The translations under genes were made by a program, and so were the position numbers. A stretch of DNA of 64,000 nt, from positions 558,001 to 622,000 of the forward strand of contig NZ_CP032702.1 of assembly GCF_007833795.1 (NCBI RefSeq). The letters are read 5' to 3'. Under the pieces are notes generated by a model. The model was not told where the DNA came from. It worked only from the letters and a program-made list of their open reading frames with translations, and did no database searches. Numbering within the stretch: the stretch's first letter is position 1; each line of letters begins with the position of its first letter. Shown one piece after another: positions 26,619 through 36,083 of this stretch. Origin of the DNA: Candidatus Pantoea soli (GTDB lineage Bacteria > Pseudomonadota > Gammaproteobacteria > Enterobacterales > Enterobacteriaceae).

Positions 26619-27593
26619 ATGAAACATGGATTACTGGGTCTGGCTGCGCTGCTGCTCAGCACTCATGCCTTCGCTGAGAACTACCGCATCGTGCAGTCCC
26701 CGACACAGAAACTGGATGTCTGGATTGATGATGTCAAAGATAACCAGCTGGCGAGCTGGTGTAAGCGTCAGGTTGATTTACGTATCGTCACGCAGGGTGA
26801 AAAAAATGTCGCCGCGCTGGAGGATTTCCTGCCGCGCGTCGCCGGGCTGATGGCTTCGCAGTGTAAATCGCTGCAGCAGCTGACCTGGGTACTGAATGAC
26901 GAAGCGGGCAGCGCCATTGCCCACGGCAGCGCTGCCAAAGCCCGGCAGTGGCAGACCGAGGTTGCACCAGCTCCGGCGCAGGCCGTGCCGGTGACAGCCG
27001 CGGCAGAACCTGCGGCACCGGTGCTGAACTCGCCGCAGGCCGATACCACGCCGTGGCTGCAGTTCAGCCTGCTGGACGGATGCCACTTCCGCACCTGGTG
27101 GCCGCAGCCGGCACCGGCCAGCGCGCTGTTTGTCCCTTCGGCCCAGGGGATCAGCTGCGGTCAGGATGGCTGGCTGACCGGGCACAGCAGCCTGACACAG
27201 CTGGGCAGCGGGGCGGCGAAGAGCGTCGATGTCACCTTCCTGCAGGGCTTTCCGGTGGCTGGCCTGAGCAGTAAGCAGCAAACCGCTGAACTCAGCATCA
27301 CTACCGTTAACCGCGAGCGCATGGTCGTGAGCAATGAAAAATCGCCGGACAGCTGGCTGGTGCTGCCGTTCAGCAATCAGTTCAACGGCTGGCAGGCACC
27401 CAATCAGGTGGTGGTGCAGATGCCCGCCAGCGATGCTGCTGACGACAGCGCTCTGCGTGCACGTCTGCAGGAGGTGCGTAAGGTGTGGACGCCGTGGCTG
27501 AACGGTAAAACGCCGCTGCGCGTGCTGCTGGTTGAGCAGTTGCATCCGGAGCGCAAAGATCCCGCCGTGGCGGTTTACCGAACCGTTAACTAA
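26619..27593 (+). CDS. exported T6SS-associated protein of unknown function
   Basis: A 324-residue protein with a signal peptide (LLLSTHAFA, mature near residue 20). I chose ATG 26619 because the upstream in-frame ATG at 26535 lies inside pppA and would bury the signal. An N-terminal domain (about 20-125) with two cysteines leads through an Ala/Pro linker to a C-terminal domain containing the conserved-looking DGCHFRTWWP. I recognise no family. Its fixed place between pppA and tagJ suggests a periplasmic accessory of the apparatus rather than an effector. Confidence 0.7.
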   Translation: MKHGLLGLAALLLSTHAFAENYRIVQSPTQKLDVWIDDVKDNQLASWCKRQVDLRIVTQGEKNVAALEDFLPRVAGLMASQCKSLQQLTWVLNDEAGSAIAHGSAAKARQWQTEVAPAPAQAVPVTAAAEPAAPVLNSPQADTTPWLQFSLLDGCHFRTWWPQPAPASALFVPSAQGISCGQDGWLTGHSSLTQLGSGAAKSVDVTFLQGFPVAGLSSKQQTAELSITTVNRERMVVSNEKSPDSWLVLPFSNQFNGWQAPNQVVVQMPASDAADDSALRARLQEVRKVWTPWLNGKTPLRVLLVEQLHPERKDPAVAVYRTVN

Positions 27594-27609
27594 CGCATAA
27601 GGAGCTTGC

Positions 27610-28437
27610 ATGCTGTCCTTACAACAGCGCCTGGCGAAGGCTTCGCTGGCCGATAACCTCACGGAGATCGCGCGGCAGATTCAGGCCGATCCGGTCAGTG
27701 CCGATCTGCGCGCAGCCTTTGTTCAACTGCTGTGCCTGGCAGGCAACTGGCAGCGCGCGCAAATCCAGCTGCAATCCTGGCTGGCGTTAACGCCACAGGC
27801 GCAGCCCACGGTAAACCTGCTGCAACAGGCGATTGCCGGCGAACAGCAGCGCGCCGCAGTGATGAGCGGCGACGCGCAGCCACAGCTGCCGGGCAGCGCC
27901 TGGCACTGGTGTGAATCCCTGCTGGCGGCCCTGCGCGCAGATATCGCCGGGGAGCACGCCCGCGCGGCCACACTGCGTGCCACGGCGCTGGAACAGGCGG
28001 AAGCCAATCCCGGCCAGCTGCAGCAGCAGGGCCAGTCAGCTGCGTTTGCCTGGCTGATGGATGGCGACAGCCGTTTTGGTCCGGTGTGCGAAGCCATCGC
28101 CAATGGTCGCTACTACTGGATTCCGTTCGCCGCAATTCAGGAAATGACGTTTCAGCCGCCGGCCAGCGTAACCGATCTCATCTGGCGGCATACCCGCGTA
28201 CAGCTGGTGGATGGCAGTGAACAGATCTGCCAGATTCCGGTGCGCTATCCGCTGCAGCAGGGGGCGGATGAGCGCTATCTGCGCGCCAGCGTAACGGAGT
28301 GGCAGACGCCGGGCAGCGCCGGCGATCAGTTTATCGGTCAGGGGCAGAAAGTATGGCTGAGCGATAACGTTGAGGCTCCGCTGCTGACGCTGGAGCAGCT
28401 TGTGTTTCACGCCGCCGGGATAAACGATGAGTCGTGA
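27610..28437 (+). CDS. tagJ: T6SS accessory protein TagJ (ImpE family)
   Basis: This 275-residue protein has tetratricopeptide-like helices at the start (PVSADLRAAFVQLLCLAGNWQRA) and the ImpE C-terminal pattern (IPFAAIQEMTFQPPASVTDLIW). TagJ binds the TssB N-terminus and modulates sheath handling in some systems. Its end overlaps tssE by 11 bp. RBS AAGGAG is at about 27599. Confidence 0.88.
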   Translation: MLSLQQRLAKASLADNLTEIARQIQADPVSADLRAAFVQLLCLAGNWQRAQIQLQSWLALTPQAQPTVNLLQQAIAGEQQRAAVMSGDAQPQLPGSAWHWCESLLAALRADIAGEHARAATLRATALEQAEANPGQLQQQGQSAAFAWLMDGDSRFGPVCEAIANGRYYWIPFAAIQEMTFQPPASVTDLIWRHTRVQLVDGSEQICQIPVRYPLQQGADERYLRASVTEWQTPGSAGDQFIGQGQKVWLSDNVEAPLLTLEQLVFHAAGINDES

Positions 28438-28999
28438 TAATCCGCAAAACGACGGCTATGCCCAGCTGCATGGCGGCTTTCGTGCACGCAAAAATCGTGA
28501 AACGTTAACCGCCCGCGACAAGCTGCAGTCTTCGCTGCTGGATCGCCTGACCGACCATGCACCCGACAAACGTCACGAAGCCAGCAACACCACGCTGATT
28601 TCCCACACTACCCTGCGCCGTCACGTCCTGCGCGATCTGCAGTGGCTGTTCAACACCATCAATAACGAAGCGCAGCAGGATCTGAGCGGATTTCCGGAGG
28701 TGCGGCGCTCGGTGTGGAATTTTGGCGTGGCTCCGCTGGCCGGACAGAATATCTCCGATATTGAATGGCACGAAATGCAGCGCAAAATGACCGATGCCAT
28801 TCTGCATTTTGAGCCACGCATCCTGCCGCAGGGATTACAGGTGCGCTGCGTCAGCGATCTGAAATCGCTCAGCCTGCACAACGTATTATCGATTGAGATC
28901 AAAGGCCGGCTCTGGTGCGTGCCTTATCCGCTGGAGTTTCTGTTCCGCACTCAGGTTGATCTGGAGAGCGGCCATTTTGAACTACAGGATGCAGGCTAA
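28427..28999 (+). CDS. tssE: T6SS baseplate protein TssE (gp25-like)
   Basis: TssE (190 residues) is the gp25-like baseplate subunit that starts sheath polymerisation. The family pattern is present: RDKLQSSLLDRLTD near 25, an arginine-rich LRRHVLRDLQWLFNT, a VRRSVWNFG stretch and an acidic IEIKGRLW strand at the end. It precedes tssF by 2 bp. Confidence 0.9.
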   Translation: MSRDNPQNDGYAQLHGGFRARKNRETLTARDKLQSSLLDRLTDHAPDKRHEASNTTLISHTTLRRHVLRDLQWLFNTINNEAQQDLSGFPEVRRSVWNFGVAPLAGQNISDIEWHEMQRKMTDAILHFEPRILPQGLQVRCVSDLKSLSLHNVLSIEIKGRLWCVPYPLEFLFRTQVDLESGHFELQDAG

Positions 29000-29001
29000 T
29001 C

Positions 29002-30876
29002 ATGGACAGCAAACTGCTCGATTACTACAACCGCGAACTGGCTTATCTGCGTGAGCTGGGCGCGGAGTTTGCCGCGCGCTATCCGAAGGTCGCTGGCCGT
29101 CTCGGCATGCGCGGTATTGATGTTGCCGACCCTTACGTGGAGCGGCTGATGGAAGGGTTTGCCTTCCTGACCTCGCGCGTGCAGCTGAAGATGGACGCCG
29201 AATTTCCCCGTTTTTCCCAGCGTCTGCTGGAGATGATCGCCCCCTCGTATCTGTCGCCGACGCCGTCAATGGCCATCGCCCAGCTGACCCCGGACAGCCG
29301 CAAAGGCGATATCAGCGGCGGTTTTCGCGTGCCGCGCGGCACCATGCTGGAGAGCCAGAATCTGAAGAAAACCGGCGTGACCTGCAGCTACACCACGGCG
29401 CATGAGGTAACGCTGCATCCGCTGCGCATCAGCGACGTCTCTCTGGGCGGGGTACCGGGCAATATGCCGCTCGGAGAGCTGAAACTCAGTGGCCTGGGCG
29501 CCGCCAGCGCGCTGCGGGTGCGTATTGAGTGTGAAGGCATCGCGTCGCTCAGCCAGCTGAACGTGAACGAGCTAATGCTGTTTCTCAGCGGCCCGGATAT
29601 TCAGGCATTAAAACTGCTGGAACTGCTGATGCAGCATCGCGTGGGTATTGTGCTGCAATCGGTGGAAGCCACGCCGCTGCGCCAGGTTCTGCCGGATGAG
29701 GCGCTGCAGCAGGAGGGGTTTGCCCCGGAGCAGTCGCTGCTGCCGGATGACCTGCGTAATTTCGATGGCTACCGGCTGCTGCAGGAGTATTTCTCCTTTC
29801 CGGCGCGCTTCCAGTTTGTCAGCCTGAATCAGCTGGCCACGTTCCTGCGCCGCTGCGATAACGCCAAAGCGTTTGACATCATTATCCTGCTGGATAAAGC
29901 CGACAGCGCGCTTGAGAGCGTGGTAGACCGCAGCCATCTGGCGCTGCACTGCACGCCGGTGATCAATCTGTTTCCGAAAACAGCCGAGCGGCTGAAAGTC
30001 AGCGACAGCCAGCATGAATACCATCTGGTGGTCGATAATATCCGGCCGCTGGACTATGAGGTGCACTCCGTGCAGCGCCTGTTCGCCACGGTGGAAGGCA
30101 AACGCGAAGAGCAGGTCTTTCGCCCGTTCTGGAGCACCTTCAGCGGCGATGACGGCGATTACGGCGCCTACTTCTCGCTGCGCCGTGAGCAGCGCACGCT
30201 GTCTGAACATGCACAACGTTACGGCACGCGTACCGGTTATATCGGCTCGGAAGTGTTTCTCTCGCTGGTGGATGAGCACCACACGCCGTGGCGTGATGAC
30301 ATGCGTTATCTCTCGGCGGAGGTGATGTGCACCAGCCGCGATCTGCCGCTGATGCTGCTGCAGCAGGAGCAGGGCAACTTTGTGATGCCGGATTCCATTC
30401 CTGTTAGCCAGCTGACGTTGTGCAAAGGCCCGACGCCGCCGCGCCCGGCACTGGCAGAAGGGCTCTCTGCGTGGCGCCTGATCAGCCATCTGCAGATGAA
30501 CTACCTGAGCCTGATGGACAGCAGCAACGGCGAAGGCGCCGCGGCGCTGCGTCAGTTGCTGAGCCTGTATGCGAATCTGGCGGATGCTCCGGTGGCGCGA
30601 CAGATAGAGGGCATTCGCCGCTGCCAGCTCAGCGCGGTCAATCGCCGCGTACCGGAACCCGGACCGGTGGTGTTTGCGCGCGGCGTCAGTATCACGCTGG
30701 ATGTTGACGAGCAGGCCTTTTCCGGTGCCAGCCCGTGGCTGCTGGGCAGCGTGCTGGAGCGGGTGTGCGGGCGGCTGGTGGCGCTGAACAGCTTTACCGA
30801 ATTTACGCTGAACAGCCAGCAGCGCGGCGAAGTGGGTTACTGGCCGCCGCGCATGGGCAGGAAGGCGCTGTTATGA
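29002..30876 (+). CDS. tssF: T6SS baseplate protein TssF
   Basis: TssF (624 residues) forms baseplate wedges with TssG, TssE and TssK around VgrG. The N-terminus LLDYYNRELAYLRELGAEFAARYPK is diagnostic, as is the region around DPYVERLMEGFAFLTSRVQ. The length is normal. The stop overlaps tssG by 4 bp (ATGA). Confidence 0.96.
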   Translation: MDSKLLDYYNRELAYLRELGAEFAARYPKVAGRLGMRGIDVADPYVERLMEGFAFLTSRVQLKMDAEFPRFSQRLLEMIAPSYLSPTPSMAIAQLTPDSRKGDISGGFRVPRGTMLESQNLKKTGVTCSYTTAHEVTLHPLRISDVSLGGVPGNMPLGELKLSGLGAASALRVRIECEGIASLSQLNVNELMLFLSGPDIQALKLLELLMQHRVGIVLQSVEATPLRQVLPDEALQQEGFAPEQSLLPDDLRNFDGYRLLQEYFSFPARFQFVSLNQLATFLRRCDNAKAFDIIILLDKADSALESVVDRSHLALHCTPVINLFPKTAERLKVSDSQHEYHLVVDNIRPLDYEVHSVQRLFATVEGKREEQVFRPFWSTFSGDDGDYGAYFSLRREQRTLSEHAQRYGTRTGYIGSEVFLSLVDEHHTPWRDDMRYLSAEVMCTSRDLPLMLLQQEQGNFVMPDSIPVSQLTLCKGPTPPRPALAEGLSAWRLISHLQMNYLSLMDSSNGEGAAALRQLLSLYANLADAPVARQIEGIRRCQLSAVNRRVPEPGPVVFARGVSITLDVDEQAFSGASPWLLGSVLERVCGRLVALNSFTEFTLNSQQRGEVGYWPPRMGRKALL

Positions 30877-31919
30877 GTGACGCACAGGTCATCCCGTTGC
30901 AGCGCATCACGCGCCTGCCGGACGATTTCTGGCATCAGGTTATGGCAGCCCCGTGGCGTTATGACCTGTTTCAGCTGCTGCGCCGGCTGGATGCGCAGAG
31001 CGGCCAGCGCTATCCGCTGGGCCGCGCACCGCTGCCAAAGTTTGAGTCGGTACGCATCGGTCAGACACCCTCGCTGGCGTTTGCCCCGGCCACCGTCGCC
31101 GGCGTGCAGCAGCGTGAAGAAGATCAGCGGCATGAGGTCTCGATTTACAGCTTCGGCCTGTTTGGCCCCAACGGCCCGCTGCCAACCCACCTGAGTGAAT
31201 ATGTGCATGAACGCATCGTGCACCATCAGGATCACAGCCTGGCCGCATTCGCCGACATCTTTCATCATCGCGCCACGCTGCTGTTTTACCGCGCCTGGGC
31301 AGATGCGCAGCCCACGGTTTCGCTGGATCGCGCCGACAACAGCCGCTTTCGTGACTACCTGGCCTGCCTGGCCGGCATCGGTTTGCCTGCGCAGCAGCAG
31401 GAAGGATCGCTCAGCCTGCATGCGCGCCTGATGCTGGTCGGCCACCTCAGCCGCCATGGTCATGATGCGGAAGGGCTGGTGCGCATTCTGCGCCACTACT
31501 TCGGCGTGCCGGTACAGCTGGAACAGAATGTGCCGCAGTGGCTGACGCTGGACCCGCGCGATCAGGCGCGGCTGGGCGCGGGACGTCAGATGCCGCGTCT
31601 GGGCGCGTCCGCGTTTCTGGGGGTGGCGGTGCGCGATGTGCAGCACCGCTTTCGCCTGCGGCTTGGCCCGCTGAGCGCCGCGCAGTATGCCCACTTTCTG
31701 CCGGATGCGCCGGGCGCGCGCGAAGTCCGTGACTGGGTGCGTCACTATCTCGGCATTGAAATGCAGTGGGATCTCAGCCTGATTCTGGCGGCTGATGAGG
31801 TGCGCAGCGTTACGCTGGGTGGCACGGCCCGGCTTGGCTATACCAGCTGGCTCGGTCAGACCGCACAGCCACAGGATCGTGAAGATTTTATGTTTGAGGT
31901 TGAGGCAGCGGTTCGCTAG
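30873..31919 (+). CDS. tssG: T6SS baseplate protein TssG
   Basis: TssG (348 residues) is the second wedge protein. I chose ATG 30873, overlapping the tssF stop; the frame is open upstream to 30735 but that lies in tssF. Family patterns seen: YDLFQLLRRLDA, a SFGLFGPNGPLPTHLSEYV stretch and LFYRAW. It is followed 56 bp later by clpV. Confidence 0.95.
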   Translation: MSDAQVIPLQRITRLPDDFWHQVMAAPWRYDLFQLLRRLDAQSGQRYPLGRAPLPKFESVRIGQTPSLAFAPATVAGVQQREEDQRHEVSIYSFGLFGPNGPLPTHLSEYVHERIVHHQDHSLAAFADIFHHRATLLFYRAWADAQPTVSLDRADNSRFRDYLACLAGIGLPAQQQEGSLSLHARLMLVGHLSRHGHDAEGLVRILRHYFGVPVQLEQNVPQWLTLDPRDQARLGAGRQMPRLGASAFLGVAVRDVQHRFRLRLGPLSAAQYAHFLPDAPGAREVRDWVRHYLGIEMQWDLSLILAADEVRSVTLGGTARLGYTSWLGQTAQPQDREDFMFEVEAAVR

Positions 31920-31975
31920 CTCAACGGCTTTTCCCTCTGTTACACAGCCTGCTTCTTTGATTAAAGAGACCCGAT

Positions 31976-34585
31976 ATGTCAGAAATCAGCCGCGCCGTAT
32001 TATTCGGCAAACTGGATACGCTGTTATTTACCTCGCTGGAAAGCGCCACCGCCTTTTGTAAACTGCGCGGCAACCCCTATGTTGAGCTGGTGCACTGGCT
32101 GCACCAGCTGATGCAGCAGCAGGATGGCGATTTACAGCAGGTTATCCGCCATTTTTCACTGGATGAAAACGCGCTGACGCGGGATATCGTTGCGGCGCTT
32201 GATCGCCTGCCGCGCGGTGCAAGCGCCATTTCCGATCTCGCAGAACACATTGACAGCGCAGTCGAGCGCGCCTGGGTTTACGCCTCGCTGAAATATGGCG
32301 CGACGCGTATTCGCGGCGGTCATCTGCTGATTGGCATGCTGAAAACCTTCACGCTGGCCAGCGTGCTGAAAAACATCTCCGGCCAGTTCGCCCGGATTAA
32401 TGCGGATGCGCTGCTGGAGCAGTTCGACACGCTGCTGGCCGGCAGCAAAGAGGCGCAGCAGACGATGGCGGCAGCCCCGGCGACCGAAGGTGCTGCGCCC
32501 GCTGCAGGCACCAGCACGCTGGCGCAATATGCTCAGGATCTCACTGCGCGTGCGCGTGAAGGTCGCATTGACCCGGTGACCGGCCGTGATGAAGAGATCC
32601 GGCAGATGGTGGATATTCTGATGCGTCGCCGTCAGAACAATCCGCTGCTGACGGGCGAAGCGGGCGTCGGCAAAACTGCGGTTGTGGAAGGTCTGGCGCT
32701 GCGCATTGCCGCGGGTGACGTGCCGGCACCGCTGCAGGATGTGCAGCTGTGGCTGCTGGATATCGGTATGCTGCAGGCGGGTGCGGGGATGAAAGGCGAG
32801 TTTGAAGCGCGACTGCAGGCGCTGATTAATGAAGTGCAGTCCAGCCCGACCTCGATCGTGCTGTTTATCGATGAGATCCACACGCTGGTGGGCGCGGGCG
32901 GGCAGCAGGGCACCGGCGATGCGGCCAACCTGCTGAAACCGGCGCTGGCGCGCGGCCAGCTGCGTACCATCGGGGCCACCACCTGGGCCGAGTACAAAAA
33001 ATATATCGAAAAAGATCCGGCACTGACGCGGCGCTTTCAGACCGTACAGGTGCAGGAGCCGGATGAGGCCAGAGCGATTCTGATGCTGCGCAGTACCGTC
33101 AGTGCGCTGGAAAAACATCATCAGATCCTGCTGCTGGACGAAGCCGTCAGCGCGGCAGTGAAGCTTTCCCACCGTTACATTCCGGCCCGCCAGCTGCCGG
33201 ATAAAGCCGTGGCGCTGCTGGATACCGCCTGCGCGCGCGTGGCGGTGAGTCAGGGTGCGCAACCCGCGGCGCTGGAAGATTGCCTGCACCGCCTGTCCGC
33301 GCTGGAGATTGAAGCGGAAATCCTTGCACGTGAAAGCAAAGTTGGCCTGGGCGACGCTGCGCGCCAGCAGGCGATTGCTGCGGAGCGCGCGGAGCGGGAA
33401 CGCGAGCGCGATGCGCTGCAGCAGCGCTGGCAGCAGGAGCGCGCGCTGGTGGACACGCTGATCGCCCTGCGCGCGCGCTGTGTGACCGAGGGCGAAGCCG
33501 CCCTGCGTGACGAGCTGGATGCGGTGCAGCAGCAGCTGCGCGAATTGCAGGGCGAAACACCGCTGCTGTTTGCTGCCGTGGATGCCAGCGTGGTGGCGGC
33601 GGTCGTCGCGGACTGGACCGGTATCCCGCTCGGCCGCATGGTGAAAAACGAGATCGATGCGGTGCTTAACCTCGCCGATACGCTGAACCAGCGCGTGATT
33701 GGACAGCGTCATGGTCTGGAGCTGATCGCCAAACGCGTGCGCACCTCACGCGCGCGGCTTGATAATCCGGATAAGCCGGTGGGCGTGTTTATGCTATGCG
33801 GCCCGTCAGGCGTCGGCAAAACCGAAACCGCGCTGGCGCTGGCCGAGTCACTGTACGGCGGCGAGCAGAACATTATTACCATCAACATGAGCGAGTTTCA
33901 GGAAGCCCACACCGTTTCCACCCTGAAAGGCGCACCGCCAGGCTATGTTGGCTATGGCGAAGGGGGCGTGCTGACCGAAGCGGTGCGCCGTCGCCCTTAC
34001 AGCGTGGTCCTGCTGGATGAGATTGAAAAGGCGCATCCGGATGTGCACGAGCTGTTCTTCCAGGTGTTCGATAAAGGCTGGATGGAGGATGGCGAAGGGC
34101 GCCATATCGATTTCCGCAACACCATCATCATTCTGACCTCCAACGTCGGTACGCAGCTGATCAGCGCAATGTGCGCCGATCCGGAACTGATGCCGGATCC
34201 GGATGTGCTCAGCACCGCGCTGCGCAAACCGCTGCTGGAGGTGTTCCCGCCTGCGCTGCTGGGCCGTCTGCTGGTGGTGCCTTACTACCCGCTGAGCGAC
34301 GCAATGCTGGCCGAGATCGTCCGCCTGCAGCTGGGCCGCATTGTGCGCCGGCTGGCCGACAACCACGGTATTGCGGCGCAGATTGACGATAGCGTGGTGC
34401 AGCAGATTGTGCAGCGCTGCACGGAGGTGGAGTCCGGTGGTCGCATGGTGGACGCCATTCTTACCAATACCCTGTTGCCACAGATGAGCCAGATGCTGCT
34501 GAGCGCCCACGCCCGCGATGAACGTTATCGCCGCGTGCAGGTGCGCTGTGAGCAGGGCGAGTTTGTTTGCCAGTTCGATGTCTAA
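31976..34585 (+). CDS. tssH: T6SS sheath-disassembly ATPase TssH (ClpV)
   Basis: ClpV (869 residues) unfolds contracted TssBC sheath for reuse. It has a Clp N-terminal domain (about 1-150), a first AAA+ domain with Walker A GEAGVGKT (about 227) and Walker B LFIDEIH, a middle coiled-coil domain (about 420-530) and a second AAA+ domain with Walker A GPSGVGKT (about 609) and Walker B LLDEIEKAHP. Both ATPase sites look intact. Its 3' end overlaps the upstream extension of the ppkA frame but not the chosen ppkA start. Confidence 0.96.
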   Translation: MSEISRAVLFGKLDTLLFTSLESATAFCKLRGNPYVELVHWLHQLMQQQDGDLQQVIRHFSLDENALTRDIVAALDRLPRGASAISDLAEHIDSAVERAWVYASLKYGATRIRGGHLLIGMLKTFTLASVLKNISGQFARINADALLEQFDTLLAGSKEAQQTMAAAPATEGAAPAAGTSTLAQYAQDLTARAREGRIDPVTGRDEEIRQMVDILMRRRQNNPLLTGEAGVGKTAVVEGLALRIAAGDVPAPLQDVQLWLLDIGMLQAGAGMKGEFEARLQALINEVQSSPTSIVLFIDEIHTLVGAGGQQGTGDAANLLKPALARGQLRTIGATTWAEYKKYIEKDPALTRRFQTVQVQEPDEARAILMLRSTVSALEKHHQILLLDEAVSAAVKLSHRYIPARQLPDKAVALLDTACARVAVSQGAQPAALEDCLHRLSALEIEAEILARESKVGLGDAARQQAIAAERAERERERDALQQRWQQERALVDTLIALRARCVTEGEAALRDELDAVQQQLRELQGETPLLFAAVDASVVAAVVADWTGIPLGRMVKNEIDAVLNLADTLNQRVIGQRHGLELIAKRVRTSRARLDNPDKPVGVFMLCGPSGVGKTETALALAESLYGGEQNIITINMSEFQEAHTVSTLKGAPPGYVGYGEGGVLTEAVRRRPYSVVLLDEIEKAHPDVHELFFQVFDKGWMEDGEGRHIDFRNTIIILTSNVGTQLISAMCADPELMPDPDVLSTALRKPLLEVFPPALLGRLLVVPYYPLSDAMLAEIVRLQLGRIVRRLADNHGIAAQIDDSVVQQIVQRCTEVESGGRMVDAILTNTLLPQMSQMLLSAHARDERYRRVQVRCEQGEFVCQFDV

Positions 34586-34614
34586 AGCCGTTTGTGATCA
34601 GAGAGTTTTCGAAA

Positions 34615-36066
34615 ATGTCGGAACACGATAATCCCCTCAACGTACCCAACGCATTGCCGGTGGGCTACCGATTCAATGAATTTGAAATTAAAGAAGTTAT
34701 CGGCGGTGGCGGTTTTGGCATTGTGTATCGTGCCTGGGATCATCAGCTGGAACGTGACATCGCGATCAAAGAGTTTATGCCGGCTTCGCTGGCGGTGCGC
34801 AGCGATGATCTGAACCTGGTACTGCGCAGCGAGCGCTTCAGTAAAACCTTTCACGCCGGGCTGAACAGCTTTATTCAGGAGGCGCGCCTGCTGGCCCGCT
34901 TCAATCACCCTAATCTGCTGCACGTGCTGCGTTTCTGGGTGCAGAATGACACCGCCTACATGGGCACGGTGTTCTACAGCGGCACCACGCTCTCCACGCT
35001 GCGCGAGCGTAATCCGCAGTTGGTGGATGAAACCTGGATCCGCCGTCTGCTGCCGCCGCTGCTTGGCGCCATCAAAACCATCCACGAAGCCGGTTATCTG
35101 CATCGTGATATCTCACTGGATAACATTCAGATCCAGAGCAGCGGTGAGCCGGTATTGCTGGATTTCGGTTCGGCGCGCAAAACCATCGGTAATCTCTCGG
35201 ACGAAAGCGAAACCATGCTGCGTCCGGGCTATGCGCCAATCGAGCAGTACAGCGATAACGACGAAAGCGAGCAGGGTGCCTGGACCGATATTTATGCGCT
35301 GGGCGCGGTGCTGCATACGCTGATTACCGGCGCGCCGCCGCCGGTCAGCGTGGTACGCAGCATTGAAGATAATTATCAGCCGCTGGCGCAGCGCCGTCTG
35401 CCGGGCTATTCCCAGGCATTGCTGGCGGCAGTAGACAGCGCGCTGGCGCTCAAACCGGAAGATCGTCCGCAGGATATTGACGCTTTCGCTGCGCTGATGG
35501 CGTTGCCGGAACGTGCACCGGAACCGCTGCTGAGCGCTAACCTCAGCGGGCCGGGCACCATGCTGGTGCCGGTAGAGGACGCCGAAGCCGCGGCCCCGGT
35601 TTCGCCGGTGAAGGCCCTGCTGGGGCACCGTTTTGCGCTGCCGGGGCTTGTGGCTGCAGGCGTGTTGCTGGGGCTGTGCGTCGGCCTGCTGATGGCCGGC
35701 GGCGACGAATCTGCCGCCCCGCCATCAACGGTGCAGAACAGCACGCCCGCGACACCTGCGGCAACCCAGGTGCCGGCTGCACCGCCTGCTGCCCCGGCAC
35801 AGACGGCACAGCGCGATCCGCAACCGGCGGCGGACCCCTCACCGCCACCCGCACCGGTAGCGCAGGTCTACATCAGACTGCAGCAGGGTGAGCGCGTGCA
35901 GGTGAACGGTAAGCCGCAGGCGCTGGTGCCGGCAGCCAATGGGTTTGCCGCGCTGCAGCTGCCACCCGGCCAGTACACCTTTGCCATTAGCGGCCAGGCG
36001 GGCACGCGCCAGCAAACGCTGAACATCAGCGAAGAAGGCGTCTGGTTGCTCGATCCACACAGTTAA
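34615..36066 (+). CDS. ppkA: T6SS Ser/Thr protein kinase PpkA
   Basis: A 483-residue Hanks-type kinase with glycine loop IGGGGFGIVY near 31, catalytic HRDISLDN near 163 and DFGSAR near 183. A single transmembrane helix (about 342-363) leads to a Pro/Ala-rich periplasmic linker and a short C-terminal domain. In the subdomain VIb loop the usual Lys after HRD is Ser, as in several T6SS kinases. I chose ATG 34615. With PppA, TagH and TagF it forms the phosphorylation switch that can respond to membrane attack. Confidence 0.92.
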   Translation: MSEHDNPLNVPNALPVGYRFNEFEIKEVIGGGGFGIVYRAWDHQLERDIAIKEFMPASLAVRSDDLNLVLRSERFSKTFHAGLNSFIQEARLLARFNHPNLLHVLRFWVQNDTAYMGTVFYSGTTLSTLRERNPQLVDETWIRRLLPPLLGAIKTIHEAGYLHRDISLDNIQIQSSGEPVLLDFGSARKTIGNLSDESETMLRPGYAPIEQYSDNDESEQGAWTDIYALGAVLHTLITGAPPPVSVVRSIEDNYQPLAQRRLPGYSQALLAAVDSALALKPEDRPQDIDAFAALMALPERAPEPLLSANLSGPGTMLVPVEDAEAAAPVSPVKALLGHRFALPGLVAAGVLLGLCVGLLMAGGDESAAPPSTVQNSTPATPAATQVPAAPPAAPAQTAQRDPQPAADPSPPPAPVAQVYIRLQQGERVQVNGKPQALVPAANGFAALQLPPGQYTFAISGQAGTRQQTLNISEEGVWLLDPHS

Positions 36067-36083
36067 CAGTCAGGGATTTACTT

